Assembly (NCBI GenBank): GCA_900473745.1
Contig: UCMW01000010.1
Span: 62,001 to 126,000 of the forward strand
Direction: 5' to 3'
DNA: 64,000 nucleotides
DNA from: Hyphomicrobiales bacterium
GTDB taxonomy: Bacteria > Pseudomonadota > Alphaproteobacteria > Rhizobiales > Rhizobiaceae
Under the pieces are notes generated by a model. That model ran no database searches and was not told the origin of the DNA. It worked only from the letters and a program-made list of their open reading frames with translations. The translations under genes and the position numbers were made by a program. Below are positions 9,548 to 18,382 of this stretch, in pieces. How positions within the stretch are numbered: position 1 is the stretch's first letter; the number at the start of each line of letters is the position of its first letter.

Positions 9548-9817
9548 ATGAAACCTCATGTATCCCGCGCCCTTGAGCCACCGCTGCCAAGGTTTGCCGT
9601 CAGTCGCCTTGAAGCGGCCAAGCTTCTCGATGTGTCCGTCGGCACATTCGACAACTGGGTTCGACAGGGATTGATGCCGAAGGGAATCAAGATTGGAAGC
9701 TTGCGTCGCTGGGACGCTGGCCAGCTTCGGGCATGTTGGTACGACCTCGTTGAGACGAACCAGGAGGGAGATGTCGACGATGACCAAGAAAACCCCTTCG
9801 ACAACACGGTTGGCTAA
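9548..9817 (+). CDS. Excisionase-like small DNA-binding protein (MerR/AlpA-type helix-turn-helix)
   Basis: The product has 89 residues. Residues 15-60 form a winged-helix unit (VSRLEAAKLLDVSVGTFDNWVRQGLMPKGIK) typical of excisionases and AlpA-like proteins. The ATG at 9548 lies 7 bases after TTGGAGG and is clearly better than the upstream in-frame start. The 3' end overlaps the integrase gene by 47 bases in another frame, which indicates coupled expression. The pairing with a tyrosine integrase suggests it directs excision of the element. Confidence 0.75.
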   Translation: MKPHVSRALEPPLPRFAVSRLEAAKLLDVSVGTFDNWVRQGLMPKGIKIGSLRRWDAGQLRACWYDLVETNQEGDVDDDQENPFDNTVG

Positions 9818-11018
9818 GCCACGTGGGCCGTTTCGCTACTGCAACCGCGACGTCGATCGCTTTGGCAATGTGCGTTTCTACATCCGCATCCCCGGCCTGC
9901 CGAAATACCGGATGACGTCGCGATACCTCGATGACAATGGCAGCGTCACGGTGGCGTTTGCGGAGGAGTATCACCGCGTCATGGCAGGGGACAGGGGAGA
10001 CAAGCCACTTCCCCTCCAGAGGCTGCAGCCGGGTACCGTCCGGTGGCTTGTCGAAAACTATTACCGCTCCAAGCTGTTCCAGACCTATTCCCCGTCCACG
10101 CAGAAGGACAAGAAATGCGTGCTGAACCGATATTGCGAGATCATCGGGGATCTGCCGTTCAAGAAGATGCGCAAGTCGGACATCGAAGCGAGCCAGATGA
10201 AGCGTCGCTCGACGCCTGGCGCTGCCGACAAACTGGTCAAATATCTCAAGGCCTTGTTCAACTGGGCGATCAAGCAGGAGATCGCAACCTTCAACCCGGC
10301 GACTGGCGTAACAAAAATTAACAAATCAGATGGCTTCCACGGGTGGAGCGAAATCGAACTCGAGCGCTATCGATCGTTTTATCCCATCGGCACGACAGCG
10401 CGGCTTGCGATGGAGTTGATGCTGAACCTCGGCGTCAGACGCTCAGACCTGGTCAAGCTCGGTTGGCGAAATCTCATTGGCGACCGCATTGAATTCGTGC
10501 CTCAGAAGGGTGCTGGCAAGTATGCCCAGTTTCTGAGCCTGCCGGTCACGGAAGAGCTGAAAGACGCATTGGATGCGATCACCCATGACAAGGCGACCTT
10601 CCTCGTCACGGAATACGGCAAGCCCTTCATGTCGAACGGCTTCGGCAACAAGATGCGGCAGTGGTGCGACGATGCTGGCCTGCCGGAATGTTCGTCCCAC
10701 GGGCTTCGCAAGGCGTCAGCCACCATCCTTGCTGAGGCCGGAGCGACCGAACATCAGTTGATGGCAATCTTTGGCTGGTCCGATTCGAAGATGGCACAGC
10801 ACTACACCAAATCGGCCCAGTCGAAGCGGATCATCGATGCCGGTTTCGAGCGCAGGAGAAACTATGTGGCCCGCAAGAATGCCCCACTTTCGCCCACCCA
10901 GAAATCTGGTGAGGCAAGCAGAGGAAAAAACGATGATAAAACAACGCCAGAAGATAGAAGTGGTGGGCCCGGAGGGACTCGAACCCCCAACCAAGCGGTT
11001 ATGAGCCGCCGGCTCTAA
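9771..11018 (+). CDS. Tyrosine recombinase (island integrase)
   Basis: The product has about 415 residues. The N-terminal part holds an arm/core-binding domain (residues 80-190, including YSPSTQKDKKCVLNRY). The catalytic domain follows with the box I Arg in GVRRSDL near 223, HGLRKAS near 310, the GWSDSKMAQHY block, and the nucleophile Tyr near 345. The ATG at 9771 follows AGGAGGGAG and is preferred over the earlier TTG at 9693. The last codons run into the antisense of the tRNA-Ile2 gene, and the stop is inside the tRNA. The C-terminal tail therefore depends on the attachment-site sequence and would change on excision. Confidence 0.93.
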   Translation: MSTMTKKTPSTTRLAKPRGPFRYCNRDVDRFGNVRFYIRIPGLPKYRMTSRYLDDNGSVTVAFAEEYHRVMAGDRGDKPLPLQRLQPGTVRWLVENYYRSKLFQTYSPSTQKDKKCVLNRYCEIIGDLPFKKMRKSDIEASQMKRRSTPGAADKLVKYLKALFNWAIKQEIATFNPATGVTKINKSDGFHGWSEIELERYRSFYPIGTTARLAMELMLNLGVRRSDLVKLGWRNLIGDRIEFVPQKGAGKYAQFLSLPVTEELKDALDAITHDKATFLVTEYGKPFMSNGFGNKMRQWCDDAGLPECSSHGLRKASATILAEAGATEHQLMAIFGWSDSKMAQHYTKSAQSKRIIDAGFERRRNYVARKNAPLSPTQKSGEASRGKNDDKTTPEDRSGGPGGTRTPNQAVMSRRL

Positions 11019-11036
11019 CCATTGAGCTACAGGCCC
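10961..11036 (-). tRNA. tRNA-Ile2 (anticodon CAT), likely island attachment site
   Basis: On the minus strand the sequence folds as a full cloverleaf. The acceptor GGGCCTG pairs with CGGGCCC, the D-arm is GCTC/GAGC, the anticodon loop is CTCATAA on a GGCGG/CCGCT stem, the T-loop is TTCGAGT, and CCA is encoded. The D-loop TGGTTAGAGC and the anticodon-to-variable region CGCTTGGT match the known bacterial ileX-type tRNA better than elongator Met. That predicts lysidine modification of C34 by TilS. Its 3' end points at the integrase gene, the classic arrangement for a tRNA-borne att site. Confidence 0.93.
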
Positions 11037-11227
11037 AGCCCGGCGTCAAGCCGTCGGGCGGGTTATGGTCACCCCGCTCCGGTCTGCGGCTCTAACGCAA
11101 TTTCCAGTATGCGACAAGCCTCTGCCGCAATGGCTTCACAATCACGCGTCATCACAGGGGCCGGAAGGGCATTGTGTCGGGTGAGACCAAAGGGTTCGCC
11201 GGCACCGAGGGACAAAGGAAACACTTC

Positions 11228-11971
11228 ATGCTGAAATTCACACGCGGCCTCGTCATTGCCACGGCACTGTCTGGTTCGGTTCTGACTGCCGGCTTCGTCG
11301 CGCCGGTGCTGGCCGCAGAGACGGAGCGTCGCGAAGCGACGATCATGGTGTCGGGCGAGGGTGAGGCGACGGTAGCGCCTGACATGGCCGTCATCTCGCT
11401 CTCCGTTGTGCGCGATGCCGATACGGCGGCCGAGGCTCTTTCGGCCAACAGTGCGGCGATGACCGAGGTGCTGGCCGATCTCAAGGCGCAGGGCATCGCC
11501 GAGAAGGACCTGCAGACCACGGACTTCTCCATCCAGCCGAAATATCGCCAGGAGAACAAGCCCGATGGCACATACGAGGCGCCTGTCATCGTCGGGTACA
11601 CGGTCAGCAACGGATTGACCGTCAGGGTGCGCGACCTTTCCAAGCTGGGTGCCATCGTCGACCGGTCGGTCAAGCTCGGCGTGAACCAAGGCGGCGGCAT
11701 CAGCTTTACCAATGACGATCCTGAAGCCACTGTCGAGGCTGCGCGCAAGCAGGCGGTCGAAAAGGCTGCCGCCAAGGCCAAGACGCTGACGGAGGCCGCC
11801 GGTGTGAAACTCGGACGTGTCGTCGAGATCTCCGAAAATTTCGCCCGGCCAATGCCGCAGGTCTATGCCGCCGCACCGATGGCCAAGATGGCGGACGAAT
11901 CGGTTCCGATCGCATCTGGCGAGAACCTTTATACGGTGACCGTGAACATCACCTATGCGATCGAGCAGTAA
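11228..11971 (+). CDS. SIMPL-domain (DUF541) periplasmic protein
   Basis: The product has 247 residues. A signal peptide (residues 1-28, ending VLA-AET) is followed by a SIMPL/DUF541 domain over nearly the whole mature protein: VSGEGEATVAPDMAVISLSV, TTDFSIQPKY, GYTVSNGLTVRVRDLSKLG, and the C-terminal LYTVTVNITYAI. Members such as BP26/OMP28 of Brucella and E. coli YggE are periplasmic or outer-membrane-associated and linked to oxidative stress, but the molecular activity is unknown. I chose the ATG at 11228, 9 bases after AAGGA. An upstream in-frame GTG would bury the signal peptide. It is followed by an intrinsic terminator. Confidence 0.9.
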   Translation: MLKFTRGLVIATALSGSVLTAGFVAPVLAAETERREATIMVSGEGEATVAPDMAVISLSVVRDADTAAEALSANSAAMTEVLADLKAQGIAEKDLQTTDFSIQPKYRQENKPDGTYEAPVIVGYTVSNGLTVRVRDLSKLGAIVDRSVKLGVNQGGGISFTNDDPEATVEAARKQAVEKAAAKAKTLTEAAGVKLGRVVEISENFARPMPQVYAAAPMAKMADESVPIASGENLYTVTVNITYAIEQ

Positions 11972-12000
11972 GCAACCGCGGACTCATCATCGTGAACAAG

Positions 12001-12025
12001 AAGGGCCGGTCGTCCGGCCCTTTTT
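12001..12025. terminator. Intrinsic terminator, probably serving both strands
   Basis: GGGCCGG-TCGT-CCGGCCC followed by TTTTT lies just after the SIMPL gene. AA precedes the stem, and the convergent isomerase gene ends 24 bases further on. Confidence 0.9.
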
Positions 12026-12048
12026 GCATTTCTGATTCCTAATCGCCT

Positions 12049-13305
12049 TCAGATGTCCAGCGGATGCTCCGCGATCATCTTGGTCAGGCTTCCCTCTGCC
12101 GAGAAGAGCGGAATGAGGCAAGCCTGGAGCGCGTGGTAGATGTCGCCTTTGCCGGGGAAGAGGCTGTTCGCCGGCTTTCCGTCTTCGGTCAATTCTTCGA
12201 ACCAGCCGCCGAGTTCGCGATCCAGGCTGTTGCCCGCGATGTAGTTCCAGATCTTGCGATAGCTCTCTTCGTGGAAATCGCTTTCCTGGTGCTGGCCCAG
12301 AAAATGGGCGGCGGCGGCCCCTTCGCAGAGAGGCCACCAGAGTTTGGCGCGCTTGTCGGGGGCATTGGCCCAGTCGAGCGTGTAGAAGAAGCCGCCCTTG
12401 TCCTTGTCCCAGCCGAGGGCCATGGACTGGAAGAAGAGGCCGCGCGCGGCTTCCGGCATCCAGTCGTGCTGCTTCCCGCCGAGCACCCAAAGCTGCAGCA
12501 GAAGGCGGGCCCATTCGAGCCAGTGGCCGGGCGTGGTGCCGGCCGGGCGGAACATCTCGTTCGGGTGATAGTAGGTCCTGTCGACAGTCCAGTTTTCATC
12601 GAAATGCTCGGCGACGCGGAAGGCTTCGTCGCGGGCGAGGCGGTTGATGATCAGGTCGGCGATCTTCTCCGCCTTGGTGAGATAATGTCGCTCGCCGGTT
12701 ACCTCGAAAGCGGCCATCAGGCTTTCGGTCAGGTGCATGTTGGAGTTCTGGCCGCGATAGCCGGGGACCGGCTGCCAGTCACCTGAGAATTCCTCCGCGA
12801 TCGCGCCGTGGCTCTCTTCCCAGAATTTGTCTTCGATTACTTGGGTAATGTCCGCGAGCATGGCGTCTGCCAGCGGATGGCCGGCGCATTTGGCCGAGGA
12901 GGAGGCCAGCAGGACGAAGGCGTGGCCATAGCCCTGCTTGCTGTCGTCGGCGGCACCGGTGTCGTTCGCCTGCCAGAAATAACCGCCGTTTTTCTGGTCG
13001 CGGTGGCGATCCCAGAGATAGCGCATGCCGTGGTCGACGATATCGGCTGAGTCGGGGCGGCCGAGCAGATGGCCGATGGCAAAACAATGCACCATGCGGG
13101 CGCTGGCATGAATGCCGCGGGCGGGATTGTCGGTCGAGAGGGGCTTTCCGTCACGCGACAGGTCGTAGAAGCCGCCCTTCGGGTTGATGGCGGGCCCCTG
13201 GAAGAAATCGAAGAGATCGTCCGCGCGGTCGAGCAGCCATTTGCGGTGATAGGGGCGGGAGCTCCAGGCCGTGGATGGCGACTGCTGCGATTGATTCTCC
13301 GACAT
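12049..13305 (-). CDS. AGE-family sugar epimerase/isomerase (mannose isomerase-like)
   Basis: The product is an (alpha/alpha)6-barrel enzyme of about 418 residues in the N-acylglucosamine 2-epimerase superfamily. Visible family blocks are GGFYDLSRDGKP near 45, the ARMVHCFAIGHLLG helix, QGYGHAFVLLA, NMHLTESLMAAFE, PGHWLEWARLLLQL and KGGFFYTLDW. The conserved His residues in these blocks do the acid-base chemistry. Relatives interconvert mannose/fructose, glucose/mannose or sulfoquinovose, and the substrate here is open. The ATG at 13305 follows AGGGAGG at 6 bases. The longer frame from 13326 would place that ribosome site inside the gene. It is divergent from metH. Confidence 0.88.
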   Translation of the reverse strand: MSENQSQQSPSTAWSSRPYHRKWLLDRADDLFDFFQGPAINPKGGFYDLSRDGKPLSTDNPARGIHASARMVHCFAIGHLLGRPDSADIVDHGMRYLWDRHRDQKNGGYFWQANDTGAADDSKQGYGHAFVLLASSSAKCAGHPLADAMLADITQVIEDKFWEESHGAIAEEFSGDWQPVPGYRGQNSNMHLTESLMAAFEVTGERHYLTKAEKIADLIINRLARDEAFRVAEHFDENWTVDRTYYHPNEMFRPAGTTPGHWLEWARLLLQLWVLGGKQHDWMPEAARGLFFQSMALGWDKDKGGFFYTLDWANAPDKRAKLWWPLCEGAAAAHFLGQHQESDFHEESYRKIWNYIAGNSLDRELGGWFEELTEDGKPANSLFPGKGDIYHALQACLIPLFSAEGSLTKMIAEHPLDI

Positions 13306-13404
13306 TTTCTTCCTCCCTGGCGGCATCGTTGCAGCTTCTATAGCCGATCACTGCCGCCGCTGTCACCGCCTGACCATTGCCATGCAAAAGAGGATCAAAT
13401 GTTG

Positions 13405-13424
13405 ACATAAAGATATCTTTATGT
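13405..13424. promoter_or_regulatory. SahR-type operator in the metH promoter
   Basis: ACATAAAGATATCTTTATGT is a perfect 20-bp palindrome, 39 bases before the metH start. Its left end overlaps a consensus -35 element, TTGACA at 13402-13407, so a bound repressor would block RNA polymerase. The identical 20-mer lies before the ArsR-methyltransferase regulator at 45623. Two exact copies beside methionine-cycle genes make this a true operator rather than chance. Confidence 0.88.
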
Positions 13425-13463
13425 GAATTGCTCGTGTCGCATACGCAATAGGAGAGTTCGCAG

Positions 13464-16400
13464 ATGCTCGATCAACTGTTCGGCCGTGAGGGCGCAAACC
13501 GTGACGGCGCGGAGATCCTGAAGGCGCTGCAACAGGCGGCGCGCGAACGCATCCTGATCCTCGACGGCGCCATGGGCACGGAGATCCAGGGGCTCGGTCT
13601 GACGGAAGACGATTTTCGCGGCGAGCGTTTCCTCGGCTGCGCCTGTCATCAGCAGGGCAATAACGACCTTCTTATCCTGACCCAGCCGAACGCGATCGAG
13701 GATATCCATTTTCGTTATGCGATGGCGGGTGCGGACATTCTCGAAACCAACACCTTTTCCTCGACCCGCATCGCGCAGGCCGATTACGAGATGGAGGGGG
13801 CAGTCTATGACCTGAACCGTCACGGCGCCGAACTTGTGCGCCGGGCGGTCTGGCGGGCCGAGCGCGAGGACGGCAAGCGACGCTTCGTCGCCGGTGCCAT
13901 CGGGCCGACGAACCGCACGGCGTCGATCTCGCCCGACGTCAACAATCCCGGCTACCGCGCCGTCTCCTTCGACGATCTGCGTGCCGCCTATGGCGAGCAG
14001 ATTGACGGGTTGATCGATGGCGGTGCCGACCTCATTCTGATCGAGACGATTTTCGATACGCTGAATGCCAAGGCGGCGATCTTCGCCTGTGAGGAGCGTT
14101 TTCTCGCCAAGGGCATTCGCCTTCCGGTGATGATTTCGGGCACGATCACCGATCTTTCTGGCCGCACGCTGTCTGGCCAGACGCCGACGGCCTTCTGGAA
14201 CTCGGTGCGCCATGCCCGGCCTTTCGCGGTTGGCCTCAACTGCGCACTCGGGGCAGATGCCATGCGGCCTCACCTGCAGGAGCTGTCTGCCGTTGCCGAT
14301 ACGCTGATCTCTGCCTATCCGAATGCCGGCCTGCCGAACGAGTTCGGCCAGTATGACCAGAGCCCGGAGGAGATGGCGGATCTCGTGGCGGGCTTTGCCG
14401 AAGAGGGCATCGTCAATGTCGTCGGCGGTTGCTGCGGCTCGACGCCCGCGCATATCGAGGCCATTGCCGAGGCCGTGAAGGGCAGGGCGCCGCGCGCGCC
14501 TGCCGAACATCGGCCCTTCATGTCGCTGTCGGGTCTCGAACCCTTCGAGCTCACCAAGGACATTCCCTTCGTCAATGTCGGCGAGCGGACGAATGTCACG
14601 GGCTCGGCCAAGTTCCGCAAGCTGATCACGGCTGGTGACTATTCAGCAGCACTCGTGGTTGCGCGTGATCAGGTCGAGAACGGCGCGCAGATCATCGACG
14701 TCAACATGGACGAGGGCCTGATCGATTCGCAGCAGGCGATGGTCGAATTCCTCAACCTCATTGCCGCCGAGCCTGATATCGCCCGCGTGCCTGTAATGAT
14801 CGATAGCTCGAAGTTCCCGATCATCGAGGCGGGCCTCAAATGCGTGCAGGGCAAAGCGGTGGTGAATTCCATCTCGCTGAAGGAGGGCGAGGAGAATTTC
14901 GTCGCCCAGGCCAAGCTGATCCGCAATTATGGCGCTGCCGTCGTCGTCATGGCCTTCGACGAGAAGGGGCAGGCGGACACATATGATCGCAAGGTGGAGA
15001 TCTGCCGCCGCGCCTACAAGATACTGACGGAAAAGGCGGGTTTTGCGCCCGAGGACATCATCTTCGACCCCAACGTCTTTGCGGTCGCGACGGGCATCGA
15101 GGAGCACGACAATTACGGCGTCGACTTCATCGAGGCGACGCGGACGATCCGGCAGGAAATGCCGCTGGTGCATATCTCCGGCGGCGTTTCGAACCTCTCC
15201 TTCTCCTTCCGCGGCAACGAGCCGGTGCGCGAAGCGATGCATGCGGTCTTCCTCTACCACGCCATTCAGGCGGGCATGGACATGGGCATCGTCAATGCCG
15301 GTCAGCTCGCGGTCTATGAGAGCATCGACAAGGATCTGCGCGAGGCCTGCGAAGACGTGGTGCTGAACCGTCGCAAGGATGGCACCGAGCGGTTACTTGA
15401 GATCGCCGAGCGCTATCGCGGCACCGGTGAAGCCAAGGTCCGCACCCAGGACATGAGCTGGCGCGAGTGGCCGGTGGAAAAGCGGCTGGAGCATGCGCTG
15501 GTCAATGGCATAACTGAGTTCATCGAGATGGATACGGAAGAGGCGCGCCAGAAAGCCGAGCGTCCATTGCATGTGATCGAAGGGCCGCTGATGGCGGGCA
15601 TGAATGTCGTCGGCGATCTCTTCGGCGCGGGCAAGATGTTCCTGCCGCAGGTGGTGAAGTCGGCGCGGGTGATGAAGCAGGCGGTCGCTGTTCTGCTTCC
15701 CTACATGGAGGAAGAGAAGCGGCTGAACGGCGGCACCGGCGAGCGCCAGGCAGCGGGCAAGGTGTTGATGGCGACCGTCAAGGGTGACGTGCACGACATT
15801 GGCAAGAACATCGTCGGCGTGGTTCTCGCGTGCAACAATTACGAGATCATCGATCTCGGCGTCATGGTGCCGGCGACCAAGATCCTCGAAGTGGCGAAAG
15901 CCGAGAATGTCGATGTCATCGGGCTCTCCGGCCTGATCACGCCGTCGCTCGACGAGATGGTGCATGTGGCCGCGGAGATGCAGCGCCAGGGGTTTAACAT
16001 TCCGCTCCTGATCGGTGGCGCCACCACGAGCCGGATACACACCGCCGTCAAGATCCATCCGCAATACAAGGCGGGGCAGGCGATCTATGTCACCGATGCC
16101 AGCCGCGCCGTTGGTGTTGTCTCCGCGTTGCTGGCCGAGGATGGCAACGAGACTTACGTCGATGCGATCAAGGGCGAATATGCCAAGGTAGCAGATGCCC
16201 ATGCGCGGGCGGAGGCCGAAAAGCAGCGCCAGCCGCTGGCATCTGCGCGCGCCAATGCGGTCAAGGTCGACTGGGCCGTTTACACCCCCAAGACGCCGAG
16301 CTTTACGGGCACGAAGGTGTTTGAGACCTATGATCTGGCTGAACTCGCCCGCTATATCGACTGGACGCCCTTTTTCCAGACATGGGAGCTGAAGGGCCGC

Positions 16401-17219
16401 TACCCGGCCATTCTCGAGGACGAGAAGCAGGGCGAGGCGGCGCGGCAGTTGTTTGCCGATGCGCAGGCGATGCTGGAAAAGATCATCGAGGAAAACTGGT
16501 TCCGGCCGCGCGCCGTGATCGGCTTCTGGCCGGCCAATTCTGTCGGCGACGATATCCGGCTGTTCAAGGATGACAGCCGAGAGGAGGAGCTGGCGACCTT
16601 CTTCACGCTGCGCCAGCAGATCGCCAAGCGCGAGGGGCGGGCCAATGTCGCGCTCAGCGATTTCGTGGCGCCGCTGGAGACAGGGCTTCAGGATCATGTT
16701 GGCGGCTTCGTGGTGACGGCTGGCATCGAGGAGGTGGCGATCGCCGAGCGCTTCGAGCGGGCCGACGACGATTATTCCTCGATCTTGGTCAAGGCGCTGG
16801 CCGATCGTTTCGCGGAAGCCTTTGCCGAGCGCATGCATGAACAGGTGCGCCGCGAATTCTGGGGCTATGCACCGGATGAGGCCTTCACGCCCGAGGAGCT
16901 GATCTCGGAGACCTATGCAGGCATCCGGCCTGCGCCCGGCTATCCGGCGCAGCCCGACCATACGGAAAAGGTAACGCTGTTCTCGCTCTTGGACGCTACC
17001 AAAGCGACCGGTGTGACGCTGACGGAGAGCTATGCCATGTGGCCGGGCTCGTCGGTGTCTGGCCTCTATATTGGTCATCCCGAAAGCTATTACTTCGGCG
17101 TCGCCAAGGTGGAGCGCGACCAGGTCGAGGACTATGCAGCCCGCAAGGGCATGGAGGTGCGGGAGGTCGAGCGCTGGCTTGGGCCGGTGCTGAACTATGT
17201 GCCGAAGGCGGCAGAGTAA
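13464..17219 (+). CDS. metH: Cobalamin-dependent methionine synthase
   Basis: The 1251-residue product has the full length of MetH. It methylates homocysteine using 5-methyltetrahydrofolate and protein-bound B12. All four modules are present. The homocysteine domain (20-335) has zinc cysteines in GLNCALGA near 259 and GGCCGSTP near 323. The pterin domain (about 360-630) starts at [10 protein letters not shown]. The B12 cap and B12 domain have DVHDIGKN, with the cobalt-ligand His near 776, and GGATTSR. The C-terminal SAM-binding reactivation domain is at 930-1240, with [12 protein letters not shown]. It lies alone behind the palindromic operator and is followed by RIME-like palindromes. MetF, the enzyme that supplies its methyl donor, is encoded at 46671 under the same operator. 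Confidence 0.98.
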   Translation: MLDQLFGREGANRDGAEILKALQQAARERILILDGAMGTEIQGLGLTEDDFRGERFLGCACHQQGNNDLLILTQPNAIEDIHFRYAMAGADILETNTFSSTRIAQADYEMEGAVYDLNRHGAELVRRAVWRAEREDGKRRFVAGAIGPTNRTASISPDVNNPGYRAVSFDDLRAAYGEQIDGLIDGGADLILIETIFDTLNAKAAIFACEERFLAKGIRLPVMISGTITDLSGRTLSGQTPTAFWNSVRHARPFAVGLNCALGADAMRPHLQELSAVADTLISAYPNAGLPNEFGQYDQSPEEMADLVAGFAEEGIVNVVGGCCGSTPAHIEAIAEAVKGRAPRAPAEHRPFMSLSGLEPFELTKDIPFVNVGERTNVTGSAKFRKLITAGDYSAALVVARDQVENGAQIIDVNMDEGLIDSQQAMVEFLNLIAAEPDIARVPVMIDSSKFPIIEAGLKCVQGKAVVNSISLKEGEENFVAQAKLIRNYGAAVVVMAFDEKGQADTYDRKVEICRRAYKILTEKAGFAPEDIIFDPNVFAVATGIEEHDNYGVDFIEATRTIRQEMPLVHISGGVSNLSFSFRGNEPVREAMHAVFLYHAIQAGMDMGIVNAGQLAVYESIDKDLREACEDVVLNRRKDGTERLLEIAERYRGTGEAKVRTQDMSWREWPVEKRLEHALVNGITEFIEMDTEEARQKAERPLHVIEGPLMAGMNVVGDLFGAGKMFLPQVVKSARVMKQAVAVLLPYMEEEKRLNGGTGERQAAGKVLMATVKGDVHDIGKNIVGVVLACNNYEIIDLGVMVPATKILEVAKAENVDVIGLSGLITPSLDEMVHVAAEMQRQGFNIPLLIGGATTSRIHTAVKIHPQYKAGQAIYVTDASRAVGVVSALLAEDGNETYVDAIKGEYAKVADAHARAEAEKQRQPLASARANAVKVDWAVYTPKTPSFTGTKVFETYDLAELARYIDWTPFFQTWELKGRYPAILEDEKQGEAARQLFADAQAMLEKIIEENWFRPRAVIGFWPANSVGDDIRLFKDDSREEELATFFTLRQQIAKREGRANVALSDFVAPLETGLQDHVGGFVVTAGIEEVAIAERFERADDDYSSILVKALADRFAEAFAERMHEQVRREFWGYAPDEAFTPEELISETYAGIRPAPGYPAQPDHTEKVTLFSLLDATKATGVTLTESYAMWPGSSVSGLYIGHPESYYFGVAKVERDQVEDYAARKGMEVREVERWLGPVLNYVPKAAE

Positions 17220-17239
17220 GTTTTTCGCGCTCTGAAACT

Positions 17240-17350
17240 GCCCCTCACCCTGACCCTCTCCCCGCTCGCGGGGAGAGGGGACTGCCGACGTTGCGGTTTC
17301 CTCCTTCTCCCCGCCTGCGGGGAGAAGGTGCCGGCAGGCGGATGAGGGGG
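17240..17350. repeat. RIME-like rhizobial intergenic palindromic element
   Basis: The element begins CCCCTCACCCTGACC and ends GGCGGATGAGGGG. It holds two nested GC-rich palindromes at 17254-17279 (CCCTCTCCCCG...CGGGGAGAGGG) and 17303-17328 (CCTTCTCCCCG...CGGGGAGAAGG). The outer ends also pair (CCCCTCA with TGAGGGG). This is the layout and wording of RIME-type elements scattered between genes in Rhizobium and Sinorhizobium. It lies between metH and the convergent phosphatase and could form hairpins in both transcripts. Confidence 0.85.
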
Positions 17351-17439
17351 CGAGCCAGGCGTTCAACCTCTCCATTAGACCGCTCACAATCCGATTCCGA
17401 ATTCGGCGGTAAGTTATTGAGGCGGATTCCTAATTGCCA

Positions 17440-18309
17440 TCACGCCTCAAGCCTCAGCAGGATCGCCGTCGTATCATCGCACTGCTTGTAGCGCGGGTAT
17501 TTCAACCCATCCGGGTCGACCGCCCGCTCCATATGGCGGAGCTCTGAAATCAGCTGCTTCAACCCGGCCGTCGCGGCGCGCCGGGTCAGCGTGGCGGGGT
17601 CGTAGAGCTTGTAGAGAGCGACGAGGTCGGCGAGGCCATCGGAGCAGAGGAGGGCGGTGGCGCCGCCGCCATGGACGGGCACGTCGACCATGGAGAGGTG
17701 GTCGGCAGCTTCCGGCACGACACCGAAAGTCCATGTGCTGCCAGAATCGGTGTTCTGCAGCGCGCGACCACGGCGGAGGTCTTCGAGCGTTTCCGGATCG
17801 TCATTGGCGACGCCGGCCGCACCGATGCCACCGACGCGGGCGATGTGCTGGGCGGCCCGATGTTGTTCCCATTCGTAAGCGCCAGGGATGGGGATGACGA
17901 AATCGGACTGGCCGTCGTCATGCAGAATGTACATGCAGCTGTCGCCAAGGCCGAACCAGCGGAAGCCCGATTCGGTTGCCTGCAGGACGGTCAGGCTGCA
18001 GAGCGGCCAAGCATAGCGCGGTTGATCGCCGGCCGTTGCAAGGAAGGCGTCGCGGGCTTCTTCGGAGACCTTTCGCAGCGCCGTCTTCGGATCGGCGTAG
18101 CGGTGAAGCCGTTGCTCGAAACGGATGGCTGCGAATTCTGCGATCCAGGCAGCATCCGAGCCGTAGCTTTCCATGAATTGCCGCTCGCCGAGGCCGGTTG
18201 CACCGTCAATGACGAAGGCTGCATCTCTGTTATAGCCGAGCCTGTCCTCGTTCGGGCGACCGGGCTTTCCGGGATCCGAGATCGTGTCGATAATGGAAAT
18301 CTGTGGCAT
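17440..18309 (-). CDS. PP2C-family serine/threonine protein phosphatase
   Basis: The 289-residue product carries the metal-binding pattern of PP2C phosphatases: RPNEDRLG near 18, VIDGATGLG near 33, a GDS in FGLGDSCM near 120, SDGLADL near 223, and CDDTTAILL at the C-terminus. These Asp residues hold two Mn/Mg ions that activate water for phosphoprotein hydrolysis. No transmembrane or sensor domain is seen and no partner kinase gene is nearby. The next gene upstream on the same strand encodes an exported binding protein, 73 bases away. The phosphoprotein substrate is unknown. Confidence 0.85.
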   Translation of the reverse strand: MPQISIIDTISDPGKPGRPNEDRLGYNRDAAFVIDGATGLGERQFMESYGSDAAWIAEFAAIRFEQRLHRYADPKTALRKVSEEARDAFLATAGDQPRYAWPLCSLTVLQATESGFRWFGLGDSCMYILHDDGQSDFVIPIPGAYEWEQHRAAQHIARVGGIGAAGVANDDPETLEDLRRGRALQNTDSGSTWTFGVVPEAADHLSMVDVPVHGGGATALLCSDGLADLVALYKLYDPATLTRRAATAGLKQLISELRHMERAVDPDGLKYPRYKQCDDTTAILLRLEA

Positions 18310-18382
18310 GAGAACCCCGTGCTAAAACGCGGCGCCGGGTCTCGCCGACGCTTTGCGTGCCTAGCATGTCGAAGAGGACGCG

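Noticed and set aside
10961-11036. Elongator tRNA-Met for the CAT-anticodon tRNA
   Set aside because: The D-loop and the anticodon-to-variable region match the tRNA-Ile2 pattern better, though only TilS-dependent modification data would settle it.
15393-17387. 664-codon open frame antisense to metH
   Set aside because: It mirrors high-GC codon bias of metH, has no family-like motifs and runs through the RIME-like repeat. The metH reading explains the sequence fully.
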